In this document: positions 44,439 through 53,085 of the stretch, in pieces
Numbering within the stretch: the first letter of the stretch is position 1
Layout: every line of letters begins with the position of its first letter
Origin: Microbulbifer thermotolerans
Lineage (GTDB): Bacteria; Pseudomonadota; Gammaproteobacteria; Pseudomonadales; Cellvibrionaceae
NCBI RefSeq assembly: GCF_900112305.1
Contig: NZ_FOKT01000003.1
Location: 62,001-126,000 of the forward strand
Length of the DNA stretch: 64,000 nucleotides
Direction of reading: 5' to 3'
Notes under the pieces: model-generated
Told to the model about the DNA's origin: nothing
Database searches by the model: none
What the model saw: only the letters and a program-made list of their open reading frames with translations
Translations under genes and position numbers: made by a program

Positions 44439-44483
44439 GCCCGGCTCTTATCCAACCCCCAACGCGGTGCCCAACGAATCCCC

Positions 44484-45956
44484 ATGCACTTTGTCGTCAA
44501 GTTCTTTCCCGAGATCACCATCAAGAGCAACCCGGTTCGCAAGCGGATGTCGAACCAACTCAAGGACAACCTGCAGCGTCTTCTCAAGTCACTGGATGAG
44601 CGCATCCAAGTGCGCAAAGACTGGGAGAAGATTGATGTCATCGTGCCCGACGAGCTGGCCCATTTGAGCGGGCGCATTGAGGAGACGCTCGCCCACACCC
44701 CGGGGATCGCCAACTTCTCGCGAGTGCAGCAATTCCCCTTGGGCACACTGCAAGATATTTATGAGAAGACGATGTCCGTCTGGGGCGACAAGCTCGCCGG
44801 CAAGACTTTCTGTGTGCGCGTCAAACGCACTGGTGATCACGATTTCAAATCCCTGGATGTAGAGCAGTATGTGGGCGGCGGCCTGAACCAGAACACCGAC
44901 GCCGCCGGAGTTAAGTTGAAGAACCCGGACATCACCGTAAAGCTTGAAATACGTCACGACAAACTGAACGTGGTAGAAGAGCAGACACCGGGCCTGGGCG
45001 GCTTCCCCCTCGGTACCCAAGACCCGGTGTTGTCGCTGGTGTCCGGCGGCTTCGATTCCACAGTGGCCAGCTACCTCACGATGAAGCGCGGTATCCGCAC
45101 GCATTTCCTTTTCTTCAATCTGGGGGGCCGCCAACATGAGTTAGGGGTCAAAGAAGTGGCCTTTTACCTCTGGAACAAATACGGTGCTTCCCACCGGGTG
45201 CGTTTTATCACCGTACCATTCGATGAAGTAGTGGCGGAGATTCTGGAAAACGTCGACGACTCTTATATGGGCGTGATCTTAAAGCGCATGATGCTGCGCG
45301 CCGGTTCCGCGATAGCCAAAGAGCTGGAAGTAGACGCACTGGTAACCGGCGAGGCCATAGCCCAGGTATCCAGCCAAACACTGAAAAACCTGTCGGTGAT
45401 CGACAGTGTCACAGACACGATGGTACTGCGCCCGCTGATCACCAGCGATAAAACCGATATCATCAAACTGTCGCGGGAAATCGGCACCGAGGACTTTGCC
45501 GCAAATATGCCGGAGTACTGCGGTGTAATTTCGGTGAAGCCCACCACGCGGGCAAAAATAGAAAAGGTTCAGAAGGAAGAAGACCGCTTCGACTTCTCGG
45601 TTCTCGAACGCGCCATTAGCAGCCGCGTAATGCAGAACATCGATGAAGTGATGGAGGATGTGCGCGGCGAGATCCCCGCAGTTGAAATTGTCAGTGAGCC
45701 TCACGGTCAAGTGGTCATCGATATTCGCCATCCGGATGAGGAGGAGCTGGACCCACTGGAGTTGCCCGGAACCGATGTGGAGACCATCCCCTTCTACCGC
45801 CTGAGTAATGCTTTCAAGAAGCTAGATAAAAACCGCGACTACCTCCTTTACTGCAAACGCGGTGTTATGAGTAAACTGCACGCCTCCCATCTGCTCGACG
45901 AAGGCTACCGCAACGTCGGTGTCTTCCGGCCAGAGAAGCCGGACACCGATCAATAA
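44484..45956 (+). CDS. thiI: tRNA 4-thiouridine synthase / thiamine sulfur carrier ThiI with rhodanese domain
   Basis: A 490-residue ThiI. The start ATG 44484 gives MHFVVKFFPEITIKS, the canonical N-terminus. A ferredoxin-like/THUMP domain (about 1-170) is followed by the PP-loop SGGFDST that activates uridine-8 in tRNA, and a C-terminal rhodanese domain with the catalytic Cys in YCKRGVMS. The rhodanese extension is typical of gammaproteobacterial ThiI and is needed for sulfur transfer. It is divergent from glnA. Confidence 0.95.
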   Translation: MHFVVKFFPEITIKSNPVRKRMSNQLKDNLQRLLKSLDERIQVRKDWEKIDVIVPDELAHLSGRIEETLAHTPGIANFSRVQQFPLGTLQDIYEKTMSVWGDKLAGKTFCVRVKRTGDHDFKSLDVEQYVGGGLNQNTDAAGVKLKNPDITVKLEIRHDKLNVVEEQTPGLGGFPLGTQDPVLSLVSGGFDSTVASYLTMKRGIRTHFLFFNLGGRQHELGVKEVAFYLWNKYGASHRVRFITVPFDEVVAEILENVDDSYMGVILKRMMLRAGSAIAKELEVDALVTGEAIAQVSSQTLKNLSVIDSVTDTMVLRPLITSDKTDIIKLSREIGTEDFAANMPEYCGVISVKPTTRAKIEKVQKEEDRFDFSVLERAISSRVMQNIDEVMEDVRGEIPAVEIVSEPHGQVVIDIRHPDEEELDPLELPGTDVETIPFYRLSNAFKKLDKNRDYLLYCKRGVMSKLHASHLLDEGYRNVGVFRPEKPDTDQ

Positions 45957-45969
45957 AGCGGGCTACCGG

Positions 45970-46080
45970 AACCAACGGATACAGGGATGTATCCGATAGA
46001 GTGCCAGGGACGCTTCCTAAATACCTACCCCATTGCTTGAACGGTCCCGAGCCGACTACAGCTGGGTTTAGCCATTAATT
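45970..46080 (+). repeat. MITE-like element, copy E (decayed)
   Basis: Keeps the ACGGATACAGGGATGTATCCGAT hairpin, GTGCCAGGGACGC, CCCCATTGCTTGAACGGTCCCGAGCC and a terminal ATTAATT, but the left half is missing. It lies between the convergent ends of thiI and nrtS, and the nrtS stop codon (46075-46077) falls in the terminal TTAAT. Confidence 0.6.
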
Positions 46081-46404
46081 TTCCGACTCGTTTCTGCTCA
46101 TCCATTCGATTTGATTCCTTGCTGCACTGTAAGACGCCACACAGTATGGCACTACGAAGTTCAGTAAAACCTTCAACCAATCGATTTCCTGACCAGTAGT
46201 CAATGCGGGCCCCTGGTTGATCGCATTCAACAGAGCGCCCACTACTAACGATACACGAAACGCATTGCGAACAACGTGCTGCTGTATAAGAATTAACCCT
46301 ATCCTGCTCAAAGCAAAGATCCCCATATGTATCAAGCGCATACAAATCCAGGCAAAGTTGATTCTGGGCGCTCTTGAGCCAGTCCGAATACGACCGCCGA
46401 TCAT
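46075..46404 (-). CDS. nrtS: Nitrate/nitrite transporter NrtS-like membrane protein
   Basis: A 109-residue protein with the NrtS signature VVRNAFRVSLVVGALLNAINQGPAL ... INWLKVLLNFVVPYCVASYSAAR (here DWLKVLLNFVVPYCVASYS, residues about 74-92), giving two membrane helices. NrtS proteins are small nitrate/nitrite transporters first described in cyanobacteria and marine gammaproteobacteria. The ATG at 46404 overlaps the upstream stop (ATGA), which supports this start although inner ATGs (46341, 46326) are possible. No nitrate assimilation enzymes are visible in the window. Confidence 0.78.
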   Translation of the reverse strand: MIGGRIRTGSRAPRINFAWICMRLIHMGIFALSRIGLILIQQHVVRNAFRVSLVVGALLNAINQGPALTTGQEIDWLKVLLNFVVPYCVASYSAARNQIEWMSRNESEN

Positions 46405-46853
46405 CCAATATGGCGCAACAACAACTGCTTTGTGATCTCTCGTCTTTTTTGATCAGTTAAATCACTCTTGCTCAAATAGAGAACAGGTGTGTCCACCTGT
46501 TCAAGAGAACCGTATTGATCAGAATTTGAAACCCCAACTATCTGAGCGTTAATTCCTTTCTTATCCAACAGGTCGGCAATGGTTGTGGCTGCCACATCAA
46601 AAGGCAATAGAGCCGCGAAAATAATCGGCAACTTTGGATTGATGTCGAGAACACTGTCCACCACCTTCTCTACTGAAGCATCTATGCTGGAGACCACTGC
46701 TAAGGATATGAGTGCTGCGCCTGAGCGCTTGGCTTGCGCACCTATATCGGCAAAACAGTCCGGCTTCAATACACTATAATGACACTGCTCAAGTAGCGGC
46801 TTCATCTCCTGAACAATAAAAGGGTGGGGCCTGGCAAGTAGTACATTTTTCAT
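46401..46853 (-). CDS. CheY-like receiver protein lacking phospho-acceptor residues (pseudo-receiver)
   Basis: A 150-residue protein with the receiver pattern of alternating beta strands and helices: NVLLARPHPFIVQEMKPLLEQ, AALISLAVVSSIDASVEKVV, KLPIIFAALLPFDVAATTIADL. The acidic pair expected after strand 1 is replaced by RPHP, and the phospho-Asp position after strand 3 is Ser/Ala. It is therefore probably not phosphorylated, as in atypical receivers. It is translationally coupled to nrtS (4-base overlap), suggesting that it regulates or senses in the same pathway. The receiver assignment is a judgement from pattern. Confidence 0.5.
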   Translation of the reverse strand: MKNVLLARPHPFIVQEMKPLLEQCHYSVLKPDCFADIGAQAKRSGAALISLAVVSSIDASVEKVVDSVLDINPKLPIIFAALLPFDVAATTIADLLDKKGINAQIVGVSNSDQYGSLEQVDTPVLYLSKSDLTDQKRREITKQLLLRHIG

Positions 46854-46961
46854 CACTGCTTACTCCTGATCTTTGAAACGAACTTTTTCTCCTTAGTCGT
46901 TCAAGCTTCAGGGTTATTACAGGCACGATAGAAAATTAATCCAGCTTCTCACCGAAAACTC

Positions 46962-47180
46962 TAGGGAACCTCTGATTAAGTCGCTTCCTGACGGTAAAAA
47001 TTCTTTGGAGCCAGATGAGAAGCTCAGGTGATAGGATGGCCATTTCGAAACCGTCGGATACAGGGATGTATCCGTCGGAGCTACAGGGAAGTACTCGTGC
47101 GTTTTCGAAATGGCCATCCTATTGCCTGAGCGCACCGGAACCTACCTTAGCGTTCACGCGAATTAATCGGAGGTTCCCTA
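46962..47180 (+). repeat. MITE-like element, copy F (full length, best-preserved palindrome)
   Basis: 219 bp between TAGGGAACCTCTGATTAAG and AATTAATCGGAGGTTCCCTA; flanks give CTAG at both ends, in line with a TA target duplication. The arms 47022-47050 and 47103-47131 pair over 29 positions with 2 mismatches and enclose the smaller GGGA-loop hairpin. It sits between the pstB stop and the pseudo-receiver gene, so it separates the arsenic/pst operon from nrtS. Confidence 0.9.
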
Positions 47181-47214
47181 GATCCAAAACTTACGCAAGT
47201 TGATATCCTGCCTA

Positions 47215-48045
47215 TCAACCTCGCGCGCCGGACACATAAGCCGCAGTCAATGCATGGCGTGGTGCTTCAAACAAATGTCGACACAGGCCAAATTCGATCA
47301 GTTTCCCAACCCGCTCAGTCATCCAGAAAAAGCCTGCATAGTTGGCAACCCGACGGGCCTGCGCCAAGTTGTGCGTTACAATCACTACCGTGTAGCGCCC
47401 TCGCAAGCGCAAAATCAACTCCTCCACGATGCCGGATGAAATGGGATCAAGAGCGCTGCACGGCTCGTCCATCAACAGCACTTCTGGCTCTAGGACCAGC
47501 GCACGAGCGATACATAACCGCTGTTGCTGTCCACCGGAAAGCGCCAGAGCGGATGCGTCCAATCGATCCGATACTTCCTCCCAGAGCCCGACATCTTTGA
47601 GCACTTTTTCGATCTTCCTGTATCGCACTTGGCGGTCTCGAATACCGTGCTCTTTTAAAGGCAGTTCCAGGTTTCGCCGAATAGACAGGGGAAAAGGGTT
47701 GGGCCGCTGGAATATCATTCCTATACGGCGTCTGAGGCCCAGCGTATCCACCGAATCGCGCAACAGATCCTGACCATCAAATAAAATCTGCCCGGCAACG
47801 CGCGCATCGCTGTGGTCGGTAAGCCGATTCAAAGTGGAAAGGAAACTGGTCTTGCCGCACCCTGAGGGTCCGATCAATGCGGTGATACAACCCTTGTAAA
47901 TATCCAGCGATACCTGGGACAAAACTGTCTTATCGCCGTAGCCAACCTCCAGGTCACGCACACGCATCAAGGGCTCGGGAGCACAACAGGGAGGCCTTTG
48001 TTCGATACATCCCAACGTATAGTGGTTCACTTCACTCAGGTTCAC
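47215..48045 (-). CDS. pstB: Phosphate ABC transporter ATP-binding protein PstB
   Basis: A 276-residue ABC ATPase. The start is GTG at 48045, overlapping the pstA stop (GTGA); the open frame further upstream shadows pstA. Walker A is GPSGCGKT, the signature is LSGGQQQR and Walker B is LLMDEPCSALDP. The RIGMIFQRPNPFPLSI segment is typical of PstB (QxPNPFP). It is the last pst gene, and no phoU follows, unusual for such operons. Confidence 0.95.
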   Translation of the reverse strand: MNLSEVNHYTLGCIEQRPPCCAPEPLMRVRDLEVGYGDKTVLSQVSLDIYKGCITALIGPSGCGKTSFLSTLNRLTDHSDARVAGQILFDGQDLLRDSVDTLGLRRRIGMIFQRPNPFPLSIRRNLELPLKEHGIRDRQVRYRKIEKVLKDVGLWEEVSDRLDASALALSGGQQQRLCIARALVLEPEVLLMDEPCSALDPISSGIVEELILRLRGRYTVVIVTHNLAQARRVANYAGFFWMTERVGKLIEFGLCRHLFEAPRHALTAAYVSGARG

Positions 48046-48896
48046 GATACAAACACCCTCCGTTTGAACCAGTCTTCCAGCAGGCTCTGCGCCAGCGTGT
48101 TGAGTAAGACAATCAGAACCACCAGTACCAACGCCGAAGCATAAGCCGCACTGTCGCCACCGGTGACATTCATGGACAAATCGTAAATATGTACTGCGAG
48201 AGCGCGCCCTGAATCCAGCGGCGACTCCGGCATACGATCGACATAGCCACTGGTGAACACCAATGCTGCCGTTTCTGCGGTGGCACGACCGATTCCCAGC
48301 ACTAACCCGGCTCCTATCGCGGGACGCGCCGCCGGTAACAGGATATGCCAAATCGCAGCACTGCGGGCCATACCAAGCGCTAACGCCCCCCGGCGCCACT
48401 CGTCGTTTACCGCTCGCAACCCAGATTCACAGGTACGCACAAACACCGGCAAAATCATAAGTGCCAGAGTTAACCCGCCAGATAACAGAGAAAAGCCGAG
48501 ACCGAGATAAATACTGAAAAATGCATTGCCAAAAAGCCCATATACGATCGAGGGAACCCCGGCCAAAATATCCAAAGTGACGCGCGCGATATCGGAAAAC
48601 CGACGGCGTCCTGCGGCAAACTCTGACAACCAAACGGCAACGCCCAGCCCCAGTGGCAGTGCAGTAACCAGCGCAATAGAGAGTATCCACAAAGTGGAAA
48701 CCAAAATGGGGGCGATACCACCGGATCGTCCGGAATCCTCAGGCTCAGTAAATAAAAAAGACCAGGAAAAGTGGGCAACTCCCTCAATCAATACATCGCC
48801 CAGCACCCACAACAACAAAGAAACCACCAAGGCGGCGCAACCTGACATAAGCCAACCGAACAGGCGATCAACCATATTGGCCGGCCTCGCGTCCAT
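48042..48896 (-). CDS. pstA: Phosphate ABC transporter permease PstA
   Basis: A 284-residue permease with six membrane helices (about 15-40, 63-85, 110-135, 140-160, 185-210, 250-275). The permease EAA-like motif is in GMARSAAIWHILLPAARPAI. It overlaps pstC by 29 bases if started at 48896; a second ATG (MVDRLFG, 48875) would overlap only 8 bases. With PstC it forms the channel for phosphate and, by chemical similarity, arsenate. Confidence 0.93.
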   Translation of the reverse strand: MDARPANMVDRLFGWLMSGCAALVVSLLLWVLGDVLIEGVAHFSWSFLFTEPEDSGRSGGIAPILVSTLWILSIALVTALPLGLGVAVWLSEFAAGRRRFSDIARVTLDILAGVPSIVYGLFGNAFFSIYLGLGFSLLSGGLTLALMILPVFVRTCESGLRAVNDEWRRGALALGMARSAAIWHILLPAARPAIGAGLVLGIGRATAETAALVFTSGYVDRMPESPLDSGRALAVHIYDLSMNVTGGDSAAYASALVLVVLIVLLNTLAQSLLEDWFKRRVFVS

Positions 48897-49764
48897 TGCG
48901 GGTAACTCTATAGCTGCCCCATGACAGCAACCACACCATAGCGGTCAACAGCAATCCGGACGCAAACAAGCTGGCTCGGTGGTCACCCATGGCATAGGAC
49001 ATTTCCAGGGCAATATTGGCAGTGAGAACACGCACTGGATCAAACAGCCCCGCAGGAAACTGAACCACATTTCCCGCAACCATAAGCACCGCCATGGTTT
49101 CCCCTAGAGCTCTTGCAGTAGCCAGCAATACACCTCCGAAAATATTGGAGCGGGCAGCCGGAAGCATGATATGGAGAATTTGTGTTTTCCGACGCATCCC
49201 TAAGGCTATACCGCCATGGAGCAATTCTCCGGACACACTGGCAAGGGCGGCGGCGCTGGTCAGAGCAATCGTAGGCAATACCATTAATGACAGCACTAGT
49301 ATTGCCGCCAATAATGACGCCCCAGGAGGCTGCCAAAGGGCGATTAACGGAACTATCCGCGTTAACCCCCACAGTCCAAATACTACCGAGGGAACACCTG
49401 CCAGTAGGGTGAGCAGTAAACGGAAAGTTCTCGCCACTTTGGGATTCGCGTAAAACTGCAGATAAATTGCACTTGCCAAGCCCACAGGAAGCGCCACGAT
49501 AAGAGCGCCCAAAGTTACAGCGAGCGATGCCAGTAACATCGGCGCCATGCCAAAGCGGTTTTCCTGTGGATACCACCCCTGATACTGTAGCCAATCGAAC
49601 CAGCTTCCACTGTGCCAACGGCTGGAGAGAAAAGGCCAGGATTCCTTGATTAAAAATAAAACAATAAGAGTTAGCAGTAATGCAGCCCCGGCAGACAGCA
49701 CAGCAAGCATCATACTCAGGCGGTGATCGGTGCGATTGACGATCCCCTTAGCGATCCAGCTCAT
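48868..49764 (-). CDS. pstC: Phosphate ABC transporter permease PstC
   Basis: A 298-residue permease with about six membrane helices and the conserved cytoplasmic loop ALGMRRKTQILHIMLPAARSNIFGGVLLATARALGETMAV. The start is ATG 49764 (a GTG at 49767 is next to it). It follows pstS with a 16-base gap. Confidence 0.93.
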   Translation of the reverse strand: MSWIAKGIVNRTDHRLSMMLAVLSAGAALLLTLIVLFLIKESWPFLSSRWHSGSWFDWLQYQGWYPQENRFGMAPMLLASLAVTLGALIVALPVGLASAIYLQFYANPKVARTFRLLLTLLAGVPSVVFGLWGLTRIVPLIALWQPPGASLLAAILVLSLMVLPTIALTSAAALASVSGELLHGGIALGMRRKTQILHIMLPAARSNIFGGVLLATARALGETMAVLMVAGNVVQFPAGLFDPVRVLTANIALEMSYAMGDHRASLFASGLLLTAMVWLLSWGSYRVTRNGREAGQYG

Positions 49765-49780
49765 CACCTATGGTTATCCA

Positions 49781-50590
49781 TCAGGGTGCAACAAAAAATT
49801 GTGCTTCTATAATGTCCTTTACGGCATCTGATTGCGCAAAGGCTATAAATTCTTTAGCTAATCCAACAGGTGTATTTCTCACAACCAAATTCAACTGGCG
49901 AGAAAACTGATAACGACCTTTTGCCACATTCTCCGAGGTAGGGATTTCACCCTCCATAGAAATTAATTTGATAGGAGTTCCGTGGTTCTCTTCATATTCT
50001 GCAGTGCCGATGGATACATAGCCAATCGCACCGGCAATCGCCGACACACTTTTGATGCCCTGTTGATTATCTCCAATTACAACTTGTGCATTTATCTGAC
50101 TATTTCTGAGGGAAAAATGTTGTAAAAATAATTCCAAAGTCGAACGTCCTTCCGCCTTATTGATTACAGTTATTGGCAAATTCGAACCACCGACTTCTTC
50201 CCAGTTGCGAATCTTTCCGGAGTAAATACCAACTATCTGATCACCAGTGAGGTTTCTTACCGGATTATTCTTATGCGTAATTATGCCGATACCGTCTCTG
50301 GCAATAAGGTATGCGGAAAGATCTTTTTCCGAGGCTTTCAACGCACGTGACACCATTCCGATGTCTGCCAGCCCAAGACGAACATCATTGATTCCTCTTG
50401 AGGAACCACCTGTCTGCACATTGATACGCACTCCTGGATGTTGAGATTCGAAGCGCTTAGCCACTTCCAAAATCAAAGGAGCAATAGTGCTTGACCCCGT
50501 TAAAGTGAGACGACCTCCACTGGCCTGGACAACTGAGGCACTGGCCAATACATACATTAATAACAACAACCTAATAAAAATTCTTAACAT
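49781..50590 (-). CDS. pstS: Phosphate-binding protein PstS
   Basis: A 269-residue periplasmic binding protein with a signal peptide (1-23). The phosphate-binding loops are visible: LTGSSTIAPLILEVAK and TGGSSRGINDVRLGLADIGMVSR. It is shorter than E. coli PstS and belongs to the SphX/PstS 'PBP-like' branch. Whether it discriminates against arsenate cannot be read from sequence alone, but the arsenic genes directly upstream make this question important. Confidence 0.92.
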   Translation of the reverse strand: MLRIFIRLLLLMYVLASASVVQASGGRLTLTGSSTIAPLILEVAKRFESQHPGVRINVQTGGSSRGINDVRLGLADIGMVSRALKASEKDLSAYLIARDGIGIITHKNNPVRNLTGDQIVGIYSGKIRNWEEVGGSNLPITVINKAEGRSTLELFLQHFSLRNSQINAQVVIGDNQQGIKSVSAIAGAIGYVSIGTAEYEENHGTPIKLISMEGEIPTSENVAKGRYQFSRQLNLVVRNTPVGLAKEFIAFAQSDAVKDIIEAQFFVAP

Positions 50591-50708
50591 GCCAGTCTCA
50601 TGAACATTTGTGGATTATTTATCGCAATAAACTCTGATTAAGGAGCAAGTAAAACTTCACATTTCATAAATTGGAAATAAAGTTTTCTGCATCACCATGG
50701 CCTTATAA

Positions 50709-50740
50709 GACGGCAGATAGACATAAGTCCATCCGCCGTC
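50709..50740 (-). promoter_or_regulatory. Hairpin between arsM and pstS
   Basis: In the minus-strand RNA, 14 pairs including two G-U wobbles (GACGGCGGAUGGAC/GUCUAUCUGCCGUC, loop UUAU) form 8 bases after the arsM stop. The wobbles exist only in the minus RNA, so this strand is probably the functional one. A short UUAUAA follows rather than a U-tract; it may be a partial terminator that lets some transcription through to pstS. Confidence 0.5.
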
Positions 50741-50748
50741 GCGAAAAT

Positions 50749-51789
50749 TCAGCAGCAAGCCCCGCTTTGTGTAGCGAATACGTCAATATCAAAAGGGATA
50801 TTAGAGCCACAGCCCTCAAATACACCAAAATGCCGGCTGAAGTCTCCGATGTATTGAAAATGTTCTGAAAACCGGGTATCGCGCAACATCCTCCAGGTAT
50901 TTCCACACACAGGAAACACTCGCCCTGTCTCGATTACATGGTGTTTATCCAAAACAAACCTGTGTTCGCAGTTAGGGATAGAGCCCCGATATATCACTGC
51001 CTGGCCGTAATCTTCACAGGCGCTTTCCAGATCTTCCAGTTTGAACAGGCGATAAGTCGCGGAAAAGAACTGCAGGTTACCGGTTCTATGTGCCAGGTTA
51101 TTGTCGGTGATTTCTAGACGTCGGTCTTCCAGCAAACGGGGATCTATAAAGCCAGCAGCCTGTGCCAGACGGAGAAAATCATTCCAATACAAGGCTCCGC
51201 CAAGACACTCTCCGTACAATACAGCATCCGTCCTCACTTCATCTGGAACTCTGCGGTCGGAGTAAACGTCGGAAAAATAGAATTCACCACCGGGTTTTAA
51301 TAGGCGGTAGACACCGGACAGCACCGCAGCCTTATCCGGTGACAAGTTCACCACGCAATTGGAAACAATAACATCAAATGAGCCAGGCTCCAGATCGAGC
51401 TCATCGAGCTTCTCGATATACCCTTTAATAAACCTTACGTTGTCATAACCAAACGCCTGCGCATGCCATTCTCGATGGTTTTGAGCCACAGCAAGCTGTT
51501 CTTCAGTCATATCAACGCCGACAACCTCTCCCTCGGGTCCGACCAACTGTGCCAGGGCATAGACATCGCGCCCCGTTCCACACCCGAGATCCAGCACCCG
51601 GCACCCCGATAACAGGGGTGGGCACACAAGGCCACACCCATAGTAACGGGACAGAATTTCCGGATGGATTTTGGCCAGCAACGGCTTCAGCCACTCGGGC
51701 ACAGCACTGGCATCACAACAGGCAGTTGTTTTGAGATCATCGGAACTCTGCAACTGTTTTCCATAATAATCTTGGACGAATTCATGCAT
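50749..51789 (-). CDS. arsM: Arsenite S-adenosylmethionine methyltransferase ArsM
   Basis: A 346-residue methyltransferase. SAM motif I is RVLDLGCGTGRDVY (residues 64-77). The arsenite-binding Cys residues expected of ArsM are present: CC at 24-25, C52 in YYGCGLVCP, the Cys of SNCVVNLSP and of GECLGGALY. A C-terminal domain follows and ends in GACC. It methylates As(III), the step that provides dimethylarsenic for arsenosugars. A GAGGAG site precedes the start. Confidence 0.9.
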   Translation of the reverse strand: MHEFVQDYYGKQLQSSDDLKTTACCDASAVPEWLKPLLAKIHPEILSRYYGCGLVCPPLLSGCRVLDLGCGTGRDVYALAQLVGPEGEVVGVDMTEEQLAVAQNHREWHAQAFGYDNVRFIKGYIEKLDELDLEPGSFDVIVSNCVVNLSPDKAAVLSGVYRLLKPGGEFYFSDVYSDRRVPDEVRTDAVLYGECLGGALYWNDFLRLAQAAGFIDPRLLEDRRLEITDNNLAHRTGNLQFFSATYRLFKLEDLESACEDYGQAVIYRGSIPNCEHRFVLDKHHVIETGRVFPVCGNTWRMLRDTRFSEHFQYIGDFSRHFGVFEGCGSNIPFDIDVFATQSGACC

Positions 51790-51823
51790 GGTGAAAAACT
51801 CCTCTCGAACTCACTTGAACAGA

Positions 51824-52255
51824 TCAGGAGCTCTTCTTTGACAAAGTAAACAAGTTATCCCAATCCCTTAACCAATACAGCGCCAGGCAGGCCGCCAACA
51901 TTGGCCAAGCGGCAAAAAACAGAAGGTGATCAAAAGGTGCCATGTACTGCTTATAGGATGAAAACGTGGAAATTGCGTGCAGTATTAACACCAACCCATA
52001 AGTCCAGCGCCGCCAGAGCCCGGCAACAAATGCCAGAACCAATAATAATTCCAAGCTACCGAAGATGTAGGACATATGGCTTGTCAGCCATTCGATACCG
52101 TAAAATTTTTCAAAAACTTTTCCGGTGTGCGCGGGGTTTACAAATTTATCCAGTGTCCACATCAACATCACAATAAAAACGCCCAGACGCAGTGCTAGCA
52201 GAGATCGTGACAAAGGCTTTTCTAGTGAATCGGGAAGTGCGGTTTTTACGTCCAT
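51824..52255 (-). CDS. DoxX-like small membrane protein
   Basis: A 143-residue protein with four membrane helices (about 22-40, 62-82, 85-105, 112-130) and the DoxX-like core ALRLGVFIVMLMWTLDKFVNP. DoxX-type proteins are linked to oxidative stress and redox balance at the membrane. It sits between arsM and the glycosyltransferase gene with short gaps and AAGGAG upstream, so it is part of the arsenic unit. Its role there is unknown. Confidence 0.75.
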   Translation of the reverse strand: MDVKTALPDSLEKPLSRSLLALRLGVFIVMLMWTLDKFVNPAHTGKVFEKFYGIEWLTSHMSYIFGSLELLLVLAFVAGLWRRWTYGLVLILHAISTFSSYKQYMAPFDHLLFFAAWPMLAACLALYWLRDWDNLFTLSKKSS

Positions 52256-52276
52256 AGGTATATTCTCCTTTCTGGT

Positions 52277-52939
52277 TTAACTTTGGTTATATTTAAATCC
52301 GCGATGTAAATTGACAGGCCAGTCTTCAGGCAAGTACTGCAAGTCTTGCGGTTCATCAATGTCGTGTAACGGTGTCATTTCCACGAGTGTCCAACCAGCC
52401 TCCACTATTCTCTGCCGGGTAAGACTTGCGACTGAAGCAGTACTCCAGGGTATATCGAGAAACACCGTGGGCAGGTAGTTTGAAAGCCCCAGTAGCGCGT
52501 AGCCGCCATCGCTCACAGGTACCATGCATGCGTCGTTTTTCTCCAGGGATAGTGCCGCCGCACGCAGCTTATCAGCGGTCATATCGGGGCAGTCTGTTCC
52601 TATTAATAAAACTGCTTCTCCCTTGTCAGTTGTTCGTCGGGCCGCATCGGCCAAACGTTCACCCAGATTGCCTTCTTTCTGCTCGGACCACTCCAGGGAA
52701 GAGGGCAGGGCTAGTTCACTCCAAATAGGCAGCATACGATCCGGTGCCACACACAGTTCAACTGGTCCAATATCCGCCTTAACCGCTTGCTCTACAGTAT
52801 GTTCCAGCAGTTTTGCAGCGAGACATGCCGAACCTTCACTGCCAAGGGCGGGAATCAGTCTCGTCTTGGCCATACCCGGTAAAGGTGCCTTGGCCAGAAT
52901 AACTATCCGGATCACGGTGTCGTCACGGAATCTCATCAT
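52277..52939 (-). CDS. TIGR04282-family glycosyltransferase (arsenosugar-associated)
   Basis: A 220-residue protein of the DUF2064/TIGR04282 group of nucleotidyl/glycosyltransferase-like proteins: IVILAKAPLPGMAKTRLIPALG is the N-terminal sugar-nucleotide site and LLIGTDCPDM carries the metal-binding DxD-like motif. TIGR04282 proteins co-occur with arsM and arsS and are assigned to arsenosugar biosynthesis. The start has two adjacent ATGs (52939, 52936). Confidence 0.85.
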   Translation of the reverse strand: MMRFRDDTVIRIVILAKAPLPGMAKTRLIPALGSEGSACLAAKLLEHTVEQAVKADIGPVELCVAPDRMLPIWSELALPSSLEWSEQKEGNLGERLADAARRTTDKGEAVLLIGTDCPDMTADKLRAAALSLEKNDACMVPVSDGGYALLGLSNYLPTVFLDIPWSTASVASLTRQRIVEAGWTLVEMTPLHDIDEPQDLQYLPEDWPVNLHRGFKYNQS

Positions 52940-53085
52940 GGTTCTAAAATGCCCTTTACTTCTTGTATGGCAATATCCACAGCTTTATATCTGAAATACT
53001 TTTAGGTGCAGGCGATTTATGCCTCCGCCCATAAGACAGGTGTTCAACGGTTCTTTATTGGGGAAAACTTGCAAAGTTATCGCCA

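Noticed and set aside
46025-46408. 127-codon frame overlapping nrtS on the same strand
   Set aside because: The alternative frame 46075-46404 has the NrtS family signature and couples with the upstream stop; this one has neither.
46962-47180. CRISPR-like repeat idea for the recurrent palindromes
   Set aside because: Copies are dispersed singly at gene ends, not in an array with spacers; the ends are inverted repeats.
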